DNA of 64,000 nt from JADJPL01 sp040382095 (GTDB lineage: Bacteria; Bacteroidota; Bacteroidia; Chitinophagales; Saprospiraceae). Positions 44,743 to 53,099 of the stretch are shown here, piece after piece; the stretch's first letter is position 1, and each line of letters opens with the position of its first letter. The notes under the pieces are model-generated. The model had not been told where the DNA came from. It saw only the letters and a program-made list of their open reading frames with translations, and ran no database searches. The position numbers and the translations under genes are program-made. The stretch spans positions 1-64,000 of the forward strand of contig JBEIGB010000008.1 in the NCBI GenBank assembly GCA_040382095.1, in the 5' to 3' direction.

Positions 44743-45684
44743 ATGTTATCCAACCTCTCTTTCACCCTTGGCCAGGTCCTCGGCGCACTTTTTGCCGGCT
44801 TACTGGCGATCACCGGCCTGATCCTCTTTGCAAGGCGGTATTTCGAACTCAAATCCAGGGAGGATCTTCACGCTAAGTACAAGGGCAAGCAGTGGGCCTC
44901 CCCACTAACGGCCCGGAACAAGTATCCCGACGTCAATGTGTTCCAATGGCAGCCTACCATCCTCAAGCTTGGGGTAGTCCTTGCACTTGGCATCTGCTTC
45001 GGGATATTCAACATCACCTCTGCCCCACAAAATACGCTGGACGGCGGCTTCCAGTTGTCCGTTGACGAGGATGTGGAAATCGAAGTACCGCGCAGCCAGG
45101 AAGCACCGCCTCCCCCTCCGCCTCCCCCTCCGCCGACCGTACAGGAAGTGTCCATGGTGGACGTGCTCGACGAAAATGAGGAAATCAATTTTGTAGATCA
45201 ATCCGTTGATGCTAACTCTGCCATAACGGCCGTTGCCCCGCAGGCGCGTGACCGGAATATGACCCCGCCCCCACCCCCTCCGCCACCAACCCGGGAGGAT
45301 GATGTAAAGGAAATCTTCGTCGTAGTAGAGGAAATGCCCAGGTTCCCGGGATGTGAAGATTTTCCCGGTGACCAGAAGGCGAAGAAAGCCTGCGCGGACG
45401 CAAAACTCATGGAATTCATTTATTCCAACATCCACTATCCTGCCGTTGCCCGCGAAAACGGTGTCGAAGGGAATGTGGTCGTCCAGTTCGTGGTCAATAC
45501 AGATGGTAGCGTCACCGACCTGCAGGTACTACGCGACATCGGCGCAGGCTGCGGCGAAGAGGCCTTAAGGGTAGTCAACATGATGAACATATTGAGAGAT
45601 AAATGGATCCCCGGCAAACAGCGGGGCCGCCCGGTCAGGGTGATGTTTACCCTCCCTGTCCGATTCAAGCTACAGTATAACTAA
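44743..45684 (+). CDS. TonB-family energy transducer
   Basis: A 313-aa protein. It has a hydrophobic helix near 12-30, a second at about 74-92, then a periplasmic linker with two proline runs (ten Pro at 122-131, eight at 175-182) and a C-terminal TonB domain (about 215-313: FIYSNIHYPAVARENGVEGNVVVQFVVNTDG, then VMFTLPVRFKL). TonB proteins pass proton-motive energy to outer-membrane receptors. The extra N-terminal helix is common in Bacteroidota. No receptor or ExbBD genes are adjacent. A repeat element begins 64 bp downstream. Confidence 0.88.
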   Translation: MLSNLSFTLGQVLGALFAGLLAITGLILFARRYFELKSREDLHAKYKGKQWASPLTARNKYPDVNVFQWQPTILKLGVVLALGICFGIFNITSAPQNTLDGGFQLSVDEDVEIEVPRSQEAPPPPPPPPPPTVQEVSMVDVLDENEEINFVDQSVDANSAITAVAPQARDRNMTPPPPPPPPTREDDVKEIFVVVEEMPRFPGCEDFPGDQKAKKACADAKLMEFIYSNIHYPAVARENGVEGNVVVQFVVNTDGSVTDLQVLRDIGAGCGEEALRVVNMMNILRDKWIPGKQRGRPVRVMFTLPVRFKLQYN

Positions 45685-45748
45685 GTCCCGGAATCCCGTG
45701 AACACTGTATTTATTCATCGCCTGTGGTGAGAATGTATTGTATGAGAA

Positions 45749-46002
45749 GGCTGTCTCATTATTATGGGGCTGTGTTCTGACGCCGTCAAATAATATTTTG
45801 AAAGAACACTGTTTTCACTGATTTTGATTCGCAAAACCAGTGAAAACAGCGTTCTTTCAAAACTTTCTTTCGCTGCCGAAGGCGCATAGAATTTTTAAAA
45901 ACGCCGACTTTGTTGATTTTGCTTCGCAAAATCAACAAAGTCGGCGTTTTAAGAAGATATTTTTTGGCGGCGAATACCGCCAAAGGACTTGTGCGACAGC
46001 CT
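45749..46002. repeat. Hairpin repeat family, composite copy R4+R5
   Basis: A ~254-bp composite with ends GGCTGTCTCAT (45749-45759) and GTGCGACAGCC (45991-46001). It contains two long hairpins. R4 (45796-45862) has about 27 bp paired, with mismatches at 45808/45850 and 45821/45837, and a diverged tip. R5 (45898-45922 with 45926-45950) is a perfect 25-bp stem with the standard TTC tip. R4 has its GGCGG-type module on the left, R5 on the right, so the two halves face outward. It fills the gap between the convergent TonB-family gene and pcrA. Confidence 0.85.
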
Positions 46003-46031
46003 CACTTTTTACCCTATGCCGGCAAGAGCAG

Positions 46032-48320
46032 TCAATCCAAAATCTGGAGCTTTGCGAATTTAAGCATGATTCTTCGTTCGGGTTGGTCAATCTCTCTGAA
46101 GTAGATGGTGGCCACCCGGTTATCTTTTGCCCCATCAATACTCAATACTTTTCCTTCCCCGAAATGGAGGTGCAGTACTTTCATCCCGGTCTGGATTTTA
46201 TCCGAAGGGCTGGGGTTGAAGTCCTGAGGGTTTACCCTGGGTGTATTGTTGACTACCTTAGTACGCGTCGCGAAATTACCGGATACCCGCGCACCTGCGG
46301 GTTCACTGTCGGCGTCATCCACTCTCGTTGCCCGCCTGGATCCAACCGGGCTTTCGAGGCATTCCGCCGGGATTTCCCCCAAAAAACGACTGGGTTCATT
46401 ATACCGGACCTGGCCGAATTTATACCTGCTGGCCGCATAGGTCAGGGTCAGGATTTGTTCTGCCCGAGTGATGGCCACGTAGAACAATCGGCGCTCCTCA
46501 TCCGTGCCTTCCATAGAATCCATGGCCATAATAGACGGGAAAAGGTTTTCCTCCAAACCGGAGAGGAAGACGGATTTGAATTCCAGGCCTTTTGCCGAAT
46601 GTACGGACATGAGTGTTACGTGGTCACCTGCGGTTTTATCGCTATCGTCGAGGTCTGTGATGAGGGCGATATTTTGAAGATAAGCGGCCAGGGATTTTTC
46701 CTGTGCCCCATAAAGTTGCTCGATCTGGTCTTCTTCAGTGAACGACTTGATTCCGCTGAGCAGGTTGCCGAGATTTTCCATTCTCGACAAGCCCTCGGTA
46801 CTGGTATCTGATCGGAGTAAAGCCACAATACCGGAGCGTTCTGCGGCGGAAAGTGCCACATCATAGGCATTTGCCGTTTGTGCCATTACCTGCAGGTCTT
46901 TGACCAGGGTGACAAAAGCATCAATGGCCTGTTGAGTCCTGCCCCCAATCTGGATACGGCCCAGGCCCTCCCAGAGCGGGATGCCCTGGGTAGCGGCAGC
47001 GGCGGCGATCTTATCCACCGTAGTATCCCCGATATTCCTTTTAGGGTAATTGATGACGCGTCTGAGGGCCTCATCGTCGAGGGGGTTCACCGCCAGTCGG
47101 AGATAGGCCAGTAAGTCTTTGACTTCCTTGCGCTGATAGAATGACTGGCCGCCAAAAACCCGGTACGGGACGTTGTAGCGCAGCAGGTATTCCTCAAAAA
47201 TCCGGGATTGGGCGTTGGTGCGATATAAAATTGCAATATCCTTATTGTAGAGGTGGAATCGGTTCTTTTGTTCGAGGAGGGTATCCACCACCAGCTTACC
47301 TTCTTCGGAATCTGAAACGGCTTTGATCACGCGTATTTTATAGCCATCCCCTTTTTCCGAACGGATTTCTTTAGGTATTTGATTTTTATTCTGTCTGATC
47401 ACCACATTCGCAGCCTGGACGATATGCCGGGTAGAACGGTAATTCTGTTCCAGCTTAAAGACGCGGATACCATAGGGCTTGAAATCCTGCTCGAAATCGA
47501 GGATATTTTGGATCGTAGCTCCACGGAACCCATATATACTTTGGGCATCGTCACCTACTACGCAGATATTGCGGGGGCTTTCCGGAAATTGTACCAGCTT
47601 CATGGCAATGGCATACTGCAAGTGGTTGGTATCCTGGAATTCATCAATCATCAAATACCTGAATTTCTGACGGTATTTTTCCAGTACCCCGTCGGGGTTC
47701 CGGTGCAGGAGTTCATAGAAGCGATAGAGGAGGTCATCAAAATCCATTGCCCCGGAACGTTTGCAGCGCTCCGCATAATTTTTATACACCATGTGAAAGA
47801 ATGGCCGGCTCGCCGCCCTGTCCTGGCGCATCAGAACTTCGTTCTCGACATATCGGGCAGGTGTGACCAGGGCCGTTTTTGCTGCTGAAATCCGCCCTAA
47901 CAGCACATTGGGTGCGTAATGAGTTTTGTCGAGGTTCAATTCCTTCACGATGGCCCCCAGGAGGTTTTTGGAATCCTCGGTATCGTAGATGGTGAAATTC
48001 TGGGGATAGCCGATTTTCTCTGCTTCGGCGCGCAGTATTCTGGCAAAAACAGCGTGGAACGTTCCGGCCCACACTTCGTTGGCACGGTTGCCGACCACTT
48101 TCTCTATCCGGGCTTTCATTTCCCGGGCCGATTTGTTGGTGAAAGTCAACGCGAGGATTTCTCGGGGCGGGATATGCTGTTCAAGCAGATAGGCAATGCG
48201 ATAAGTCAGTACCCTGGTCTTACCGGAGCCCGGGCCTGCCACGATCAATACCGGGCCCTCGATTGCGGTCGCAGCTTGTCGCTGGACGGGGTTCAACTCG
48301 TCGAGATAATGTTGTTGCAT
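46032..48320 (-). CDS. pcrA: UvrD/PcrA-family DNA helicase
   Basis: A 762-aa SF1A 3'-5' helicase for repair and clearing of blocked forks. It has Q-motif LNPVQRQAA, Walker A AGPGSGKTRVLTY (28-40), motif II YLMIDEFQDTN, GDDAQSIYGFRGA, LEQNYRST and the C-terminal VTLMSVHSAKGLEF and FYVAITRA. The C-terminus (about 705-762) is a Tudor-like tail (GMKVLHLHFGEGKVLSI) as in PcrA. I chose the ATG at 48320 because conserved sequence starts there; the frame extends 43 codons upstream without similarity. UvrD and PcrA cannot be separated with certainty. Confidence 0.93.
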   Translation of the reverse strand: MQQHYLDELNPVQRQAATAIEGPVLIVAGPGSGKTRVLTYRIAYLLEQHIPPREILALTFTNKSAREMKARIEKVVGNRANEVWAGTFHAVFARILRAEAEKIGYPQNFTIYDTEDSKNLLGAIVKELNLDKTHYAPNVLLGRISAAKTALVTPARYVENEVLMRQDRAASRPFFHMVYKNYAERCKRSGAMDFDDLLYRFYELLHRNPDGVLEKYRQKFRYLMIDEFQDTNHLQYAIAMKLVQFPESPRNICVVGDDAQSIYGFRGATIQNILDFEQDFKPYGIRVFKLEQNYRSTRHIVQAANVVIRQNKNQIPKEIRSEKGDGYKIRVIKAVSDSEEGKLVVDTLLEQKNRFHLYNKDIAILYRTNAQSRIFEEYLLRYNVPYRVFGGQSFYQRKEVKDLLAYLRLAVNPLDDEALRRVINYPKRNIGDTTVDKIAAAAATQGIPLWEGLGRIQIGGRTQQAIDAFVTLVKDLQVMAQTANAYDVALSAAERSGIVALLRSDTSTEGLSRMENLGNLLSGIKSFTEEDQIEQLYGAQEKSLAAYLQNIALITDLDDSDKTAGDHVTLMSVHSAKGLEFKSVFLSGLEENLFPSIMAMDSMEGTDEERRLFYVAITRAEQILTLTYAASRYKFGQVRYNEPSRFLGEIPAECLESPVGSRRATRVDDADSEPAGARVSGNFATRTKVVNNTPRVNPQDFNPSPSDKIQTGMKVLHLHFGEGKVLSIDGAKDNRVATIYFREIDQPERRIMLKFAKLQILD

Positions 48321-48382
48321 CTTGGTAAATTTATATTTGGAGGGCCTGTGCAGACAACTGCCGCAAGCGTGCCCGAACAGGC

Positions 48383-48733
48383 TTAACCCGGCGTACCGCT
48401 CTCCAGGGCTTCCCAGTATTCGACCGCGCGGCGGGTATGCGGGATGCAAATCGACCCCCCGACGAGGTTAGCTATTGCAAAGACTTCGAAAATCTCGTCG
48501 CGCGTGGTTCCGAGCGCATAACAGGTGCCGAGATGATACCGGATACAGTCATCACAGCGCAGGACCATAGAGGCCACCAGACCTAAAAGTTCCTTGGTTT
48601 TTTTATCCAAAGCGCCGTCCTGGTAAGCATTCGTGTCCAGGTTAAAAAAGCGTTTGAGCACTAAATTGTTTTGACCCAGGATTTTTTCGTTCATCTTTGA
48701 ACGGTAGGCATTAAATTCTTCGACGATGGACAT
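48383..48733 (-). CDS. AhpD-like/carboxymuconolactone decarboxylase-family protein
   Basis: A 116-aa helical protein of the CMD/AhpD superfamily. The redox motif reads CDDCIRYH (Cys60, Cys63, His67), which favours an AhpD-like peroxidase or thiol-reductase function over the decarboxylase. The segment GTTRDEIFEVFAIANLVGG is the usual following helix. It lies 62 bp upstream of pcrA on the same strand and may share its transcript. Confidence 0.85.
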   Translation of the reverse strand: MSIVEEFNAYRSKMNEKILGQNNLVLKRFFNLDTNAYQDGALDKKTKELLGLVASMVLRCDDCIRYHLGTCYALGTTRDEIFEVFAIANLVGGSICIPHTRRAVEYWEALESGTPG

Positions 48734-48841
48734 CGGAAAGGAGATTGGATGGTTAAATAGCCCTGCCCCGGCAGTATCGTCGCAACAAGGCTAAAGAAAT
48801 TTGTACGCGCCACAAATAAACAACCTTCCCGGGCAATGTAC

Positions 48842-48872
48842 AAAAAAAAGTAGGGCGCCGTTGGCGCCCCAC
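48842..48872 (-). terminator. Intrinsic terminator with no annotated gene in front
   Basis: GGGCGCC (48853-48859) and GGCGCCC (48863-48869) pair across a 3-nt loop, with two more pairs outside a mismatch. The minus strand then reads eight Us (48849-48842). It lies 109 bp upstream of the AhpD-like gene start, so it ends a transcript coming from the right. Confidence 0.8.
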
Positions 48873-49417
48873 CACAAATCCTCGTTAAGAAACCCTTTCA
48901 CTTTAGCTTTTTATGCTATGATCGTGGGATTGAATACAGGTCGTCACATGATCAATGATTTGTTCAAATACCATGCCAAAAGGCAAACAAAGCAGACAAT
49001 TTCTTCTGAATGGAACTTTACGCAGGGCGCAATATGTATCTTACGCTTTAATCTGGCAGGCCCGCTTCAGGGCAAAGCGATAGCGGGCAACGATGATGCA
49101 GGTGTAAGGCGAAACCGACATATCCAGGTTAATCCCACGTGTTCGGGGGGTAAATCACCCAGCACACGCAGCGAAGGGCAATCCACGGTGTACACGCATC
49201 ATCCGGTACACGGACAAAGCAGGACACCAGCCTGGTTTGAGTCTAAGCCAAACACACCGAATCAGGAAGCGATCGTCGAATCCAGAAATAAAAGCGAGGG
49301 AAATAAATTTGAATCAGGGAGACGTGCAGGTAATCGAATACCTGGAATGGTAAAAAATTTCATGGGCATATTTTCGGTTTTTGGGAAAACGGCATTTTGG
49401 GGATGCCTTTACGTTCA
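48850..49417 (-). ncRNA. Candidate unannotated RNA gene, about 570 nt
   Basis: The 813-bp gap between 48734 and 49546 has no convincing protein gene. On the minus strand a TATATTTG box (49430-49423) and a strong terminator (48872-48842) enclose about 570 nt. I see no family I can name: the tmRNA tag and tRNA-like end, the SRP core and the RNase P core are all missing. One internal hairpin is GCCCGCT/AGCGGGC. Small minus-strand frames exist (33 aa near 49364-49263; 26 aa starting MSVSPYTCIIVARYRFALKR), so a peptide-coding or dual-function transcript is possible. Alternatively it is a very long leader of the AhpD-like gene. Confidence 0.4.
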
Positions 49418-49422
49418 CGCCT

Positions 49423-49430
49423 CAAATATA
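49423..49430 (-). promoter_or_regulatory. -7 promoter box (TATATTTG) of the candidate RNA
   Basis: An exact TAnnTTTG match on the minus strand, about 550 bp upstream of the orphan terminator. No clear -33 element; the upstream 40 bp are A/T-rich. Confidence 0.4.
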
Positions 49431-49546
49431 GGAAGTTTTTGAAAAGGAAAAAATTTTTTTAAAAAAATATTGTCCCAGGAACAAGACGGGAAAATTATTG
49501 TTGGCCTATTCGAATTCAATTCATCAGATAATCACAAAATCTTATT

Positions 49547-50011
49547 ATGCAAGTAAAGGAGAAGCGTTGGTCACAGTACATCCCAAGACCTTTGGATGAG
49601 GTTTGGGCTTTTTTTTCGAGGCCGGAGAACCTAAACAATATGACACCCGGGACGGTATCCTTTGAAATATGCTCTGACGTAGCGGGCGTCGAGATGTTCC
49701 CCGGGATGATTGTCCGCTATCGGATCAGCCCATTCGGCGGTATCAGGATGCGGTGGGTCACGGAGATCACCCATGTGGCAGAAGGCCGGTATTTTATTGA
49801 CGAACAACGTTTTGGCCCGTATGCTTTCTGGCACCACCTGCACCGGTTCGAGCCACAGGGCGATGGGGTGTTGATGACTGATATCCTGCACTATAAAGTT
49901 CCTTACGGCATTCTCGGGGATGTAGTGAATATGCTGCTCGTCGAACCCAAGATCAACGAAATTTTCAGCTTCCGGAAAAAAGCGGTGGAGGAAATGTTCG
50001 GAAAGGGCTGA
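49547..50011 (+). CDS. SRPBCC-family (START-like) protein
   Basis: A 154-aa single-domain protein of the SRPBCC/polyketide-cyclase-like fold, with a hydrophobic cavity for a ligand. It shows the typical opening of an antiparallel sheet (WSQYIPRPLDEVWAFFSRPENLNNMTPG) and MRWVTEITHVAEGRYFIDEQRFGPYAFWHHLHRF. Members are often called ligand-binding or cell-division-inhibitor-like, without proof. Ligand unknown. It converges on the AraC-type gene with a 6-bp gap. Confidence 0.85.
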   Translation: MQVKEKRWSQYIPRPLDEVWAFFSRPENLNNMTPGTVSFEICSDVAGVEMFPGMIVRYRISPFGGIRMRWVTEITHVAEGRYFIDEQRFGPYAFWHHLHRFEPQGDGVLMTDILHYKVPYGILGDVVNMLLVEPKINEIFSFRKKAVEEMFGKG

Positions 50012-50017
50012 GCCGTA

Positions 50018-51265
50018 TTACCTGCCTTCATCCCGAATATCATTCCTACGCTTTATGTATTCCATAGGGGAAATACCGACAACCTCCCTGAAAACGCGAA
50101 AAAAGGTGGCGCGGGAGGAGAACCCGCATTTCGAGGCGATACCCTCCATATTGTAAGTCCCGCTAAGACCCTGGTCGAGTAATCTCTTGGCACAATCCAC
50201 CCGCAGCCCATTGCGCCAGTCGGCGTATTTCACCCCCAGGACGTGATTGAAGTAATAACTCAGGTGGTGCACCGGGATACCGATACTTGCTGAAAGACTG
50301 ACAATACTCGCATTGCAAAGGTAATTCTCCTCCCTGGACCATTTCGCCAGACAGTGTTCGATATGACGGAGATACTCATCCTGGAAATAGCTTTTATGCC
50401 AGGAATATCCAACCGCTCTTTGTTCGGGCAGCGTAGCCTCCACGGCATCCGCTGTCTCCACATAATTTTCTTCCTTTGTTGATAAGCCCGGCGGAATAGT
50501 GCGCAGGCCATAAGACAATTTTGGAAAGATAAAAATGATCAGGTTCAGCAGGATGTAGATCAATGCAATGGAAAAGAAGGTAAAAACCGATAACCCGGTC
50601 AAAGTATTCTGATCGGTGGAGACAATTAATAAGCCCCCAATCAAAACCCGTTGGATTACCATTATACTGAAAATCACCGCGAAAGTGATCAACCACATCT
50701 TTATCAGGGCCAGATGCCTTGATTGCCGGTCGTTTGACCCGGACGGCATTGGGTGCTTCAAAATCAATACCCACAGGGTAACGTTATATGCCAGGATACT
50801 CAAGATCCGAAGGAACTCCATGTGCTTAACTGGTAAGAACGCATTGACCTTCATTCCAGAGAACCTGTCCCAGTCAAAAGAATGCAAAATCTGTACCAAC
50901 GCCTTCTTTTCCTCAGGAGACAATAGCATGCAGGGGATATTGCCTGTAAATGATATAATGAACAGCCCAAAATGCAGAAAGTCCCAGGAACTGAGCGCTG
51001 CATTATCCCGGAGGATCGAGCGGACATAAAAGAATGCCAGAGGACCTATCAGGAAATATACATGATGGATTCCATAAACTAAAAACAATAATGTTGCCCT
51101 GGAATTCTGGATATAGTACTGAAAGCAGGCATAAAAAAGCACCGCGCAGAAAAAGAGGAATGCCGCAAGAAATCGGCTGACCCCCCGATACCCTTCTTTA
51201 AATAAAAAGGGTTTTAAAGAAAGGAAAACACCGAAAACAAAAATGATCGTGCCAATAACTCCCAT
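50018..51265 (-). CDS. Membrane-bound AraC-family transcriptional regulator
   Basis: A 415-aa protein: about seven or eight helices in the N-terminal ~250 residues, a ~50-residue cytoplasmic linker and a C-terminal AraC/XylS DNA-binding domain (about 305-410), with LSASIGIPVHHLSYYFNHVLG as the first helix-turn-helix and IASKCGFSSRATFFRVFREVVGISPMEY as the second. Membrane AraC regulators are common in Bacteroidota and sense unknown envelope signals. The ATG at 51265 starts the first helix. MATE follows upstream, also on the minus strand (gap 58 bp). Confidence 0.88.
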   Translation of the reverse strand: MGVIGTIIFVFGVFLSLKPFLFKEGYRGVSRFLAAFLFFCAVLFYACFQYYIQNSRATLLFLVYGIHHVYFLIGPLAFFYVRSILRDNAALSSWDFLHFGLFIISFTGNIPCMLLSPEEKKALVQILHSFDWDRFSGMKVNAFLPVKHMEFLRILSILAYNVTLWVLILKHPMPSGSNDRQSRHLALIKMWLITFAVIFSIMVIQRVLIGGLLIVSTDQNTLTGLSVFTFFSIALIYILLNLIIFIFPKLSYGLRTIPPGLSTKEENYVETADAVEATLPEQRAVGYSWHKSYFQDEYLRHIEHCLAKWSREENYLCNASIVSLSASIGIPVHHLSYYFNHVLGVKYADWRNGLRVDCAKRLLDQGLSGTYNMEGIASKCGFSSRATFFRVFREVVGISPMEYIKRRNDIRDEGR

Positions 51266-51323
51266 TCTCAATTGCTTTCTACATTCTCAACCGAAAATCA
51301 AAAATACTAAATTGTTGAACTAA

Positions 51324-52712
51324 TCAGATCACTGTTTCTTTCCACTTCCCCTTTCTAAAAATTGCGATAACGACTATGGCCAGGACTGTCTCGCTGATTG
51401 CCACAGCCCAGCATACCCCGGCAAGCCCCAACCCTTGATTGATCCCCAAGAGATACCCCAGTGGGATTTCCAATAGCCAAAAGCAAAAAATATTGACTAC
51501 CGTTGGGGTACGGGTATCCCCTGCCCCATTGAAAGCCTGGCTGATCACCATGCCATAAGCAAAGAATATGTAGCCGACGCAAATAATACGCAGGCTCAGT
51601 ACGCCGGCCTCAATTACTGCCGGACTGGTATGGAATATTCCGATTACCTGTCTGCTGAACACAAAAAACACAATAGAGACAAACATCAGGAACAGCATAT
51701 TGATAAATCCGGCCCTCCATGCCGATTGTGCTGCCCGTTCCGGATAGCCGGCCCCCAGATTTTGCCCGACCAGGGTCGCAGCAGCATTCGCCAGGCCCCA
51801 GGATGGAAGAATTGTAAAGATAATTACCCGGATCGCAATAATATAACCCGCCAGTGCATCCTCACCGGAAAAAGCAATAATCCGCATCAGGAAGATCCAG
51901 CTTATCGAAGGAATGATGTATTGGCCTGCCCCCGCAGCCCCGATACCCCCCAAACGTCGGATGATCCCCCAGTCAATCGCAAAATGCCGCGCCCGGATGT
52001 GAATACCCCCCGCTTTACTTTTAAACAAATGATAGACCTGATAAGCTACCCCTATACTCCTTCCCGTTACCGTTGCAATCGCAGCACCTGTGACCCCAAA
52101 AGCAGGGATAGGCCCCCAGCCGAAGATTAGCAGGGGGTCTAACAAAATATTTATCCCGTTTGCGATCCAAAGGGTACGCATTGCTATGACCGCATCCCCG
52201 GCCCCACGAAAAATCCCATTGAACAAAAACAGAAAGATAATCACAGCATTCGACCCGAACATGATGCGTGCGAACAAGGCACCTTCTGCCTGTACGCTGC
52301 TGGTAGCGCCCATCAAACGCAGGATATCTGGTGCGAAAATGAATCCCAATACCCCCAGTACAATCCCCACTACGACCGCCAGCAATATCCCCTGTGCGGC
52401 AGAACGCGCCGCTTCATCCGGCTGTTTCTCGCCAATCCGCCGCGCCACCATCGCCGTGGCCGCCATCGCCAGACCCATCGCAGCGGAATATACAATCGTA
52501 ATCACCCCTTCCGTCAGGCCTACGGCATCTACAGCCTCCACACTCACCTTGGAGACAAAGTAAATGTCCACAATGGCGAAAAGTGCTTCCATGACCATCT
52601 CAAGCACCATCGGGATTGCCAGTAACACAATGGCTTTATTCAAAGGCATGCCCGTGAAATCTTTCCCCTCAGAAGAAAGGGCTTCCTTCAAGACCCTGAC
52701 AATCCGCTCCAT
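51324..52712 (-). CDS. MATE-family multidrug efflux transporter
   Basis: A 462-aa protein with twelve predicted helices. It shows the MATE N-half (IPMVLEMVMEALFAIVDIYFV, TEGVITIVYSAAMGLAMAATAMVARRIGE) and a repeated C-half (GLANAAATLVGQNLGAGYPERA, GVISQAFNGAGDTRTPT-type). MATE proteins export cationic drugs or metabolites against Na+ or H+. It lies upstream of the AraC-type gene and may be co-transcribed with it. Substrate unknown. Confidence 0.92.
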   Translation of the reverse strand: MERIVRVLKEALSSEGKDFTGMPLNKAIVLLAIPMVLEMVMEALFAIVDIYFVSKVSVEAVDAVGLTEGVITIVYSAAMGLAMAATAMVARRIGEKQPDEAARSAAQGILLAVVVGIVLGVLGFIFAPDILRLMGATSSVQAEGALFARIMFGSNAVIIFLFLFNGIFRGAGDAVIAMRTLWIANGINILLDPLLIFGWGPIPAFGVTGAAIATVTGRSIGVAYQVYHLFKSKAGGIHIRARHFAIDWGIIRRLGGIGAAGAGQYIIPSISWIFLMRIIAFSGEDALAGYIIAIRVIIFTILPSWGLANAAATLVGQNLGAGYPERAAQSAWRAGFINMLFLMFVSIVFFVFSRQVIGIFHTSPAVIEAGVLSLRIICVGYIFFAYGMVISQAFNGAGDTRTPTVVNIFCFWLLEIPLGYLLGINQGLGLAGVCWAVAISETVLAIVVIAIFRKGKWKETVI

Positions 52713-53099
52713 GTTTTTTTTCTAATTTTAGCCGACGCAAATATGCACTTATTTGAGGATGTCGTCTATTAAATTAACAGCGTTGTTTTACCAGCGCAGG
52801 CACAAACGGTAAAATATATTTTCGACCATACGAAGGCTTTTTGAAGGGCCTGACCAGGCTGTGTAACCGAAAAAAAACGCGGCATGGATAAAAAAGCACT
52901 ATTTTAGTGCAACGATGATCGCATTACGATACATCTGATGTATTTTTCCTGCCACGCCGGCCCGTAAAAATGTATCTAATGATAACTTTGTAAAATGGAC
53001 TTGTCGCGATGGAATCGTTCGCTGGCCAATCATGGCTATTTTTCATTTCAATGAGCAGTTGCAGCAAGCCGCTTGATTTTCAATAAAAACCTGATGTTT
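52713..53099. other. 387-bp intergenic region
   Basis: This gap between the divergent MATE gene and the S9 peptidase holds a small palindrome GCACTATTTTAGTGC (52898-52912) and the -7 box annotated at 52983. I see no ORF, tRNA or repeat-family copy. Confidence 0.5.
52983..52990 (+). promoter_or_regulatory. -7 promoter box (TAACTTTG) of the S9 peptidase gene
   Basis: It matches TAnnTTTG, 110 bp before the chosen ATG. No -33 TTTG is evident. Confidence 0.35.

Noticed and set aside
49276..49300. tmRNA-like string CTGGATTCGAC on the minus strand
   Set aside because: No tag reading frame ending in ALAA-stop, no T-arm-like 3' partner and no CCA end were found within 600 nt; likely chance.
48801..49442. 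213-aa plus-strand ORF in the 48.8-49.5 kb gap
   Set aside because: Composition is unlike neighbouring proteins, no domain is recognisable, and the strand carrying promoter and terminator signals is the opposite one.
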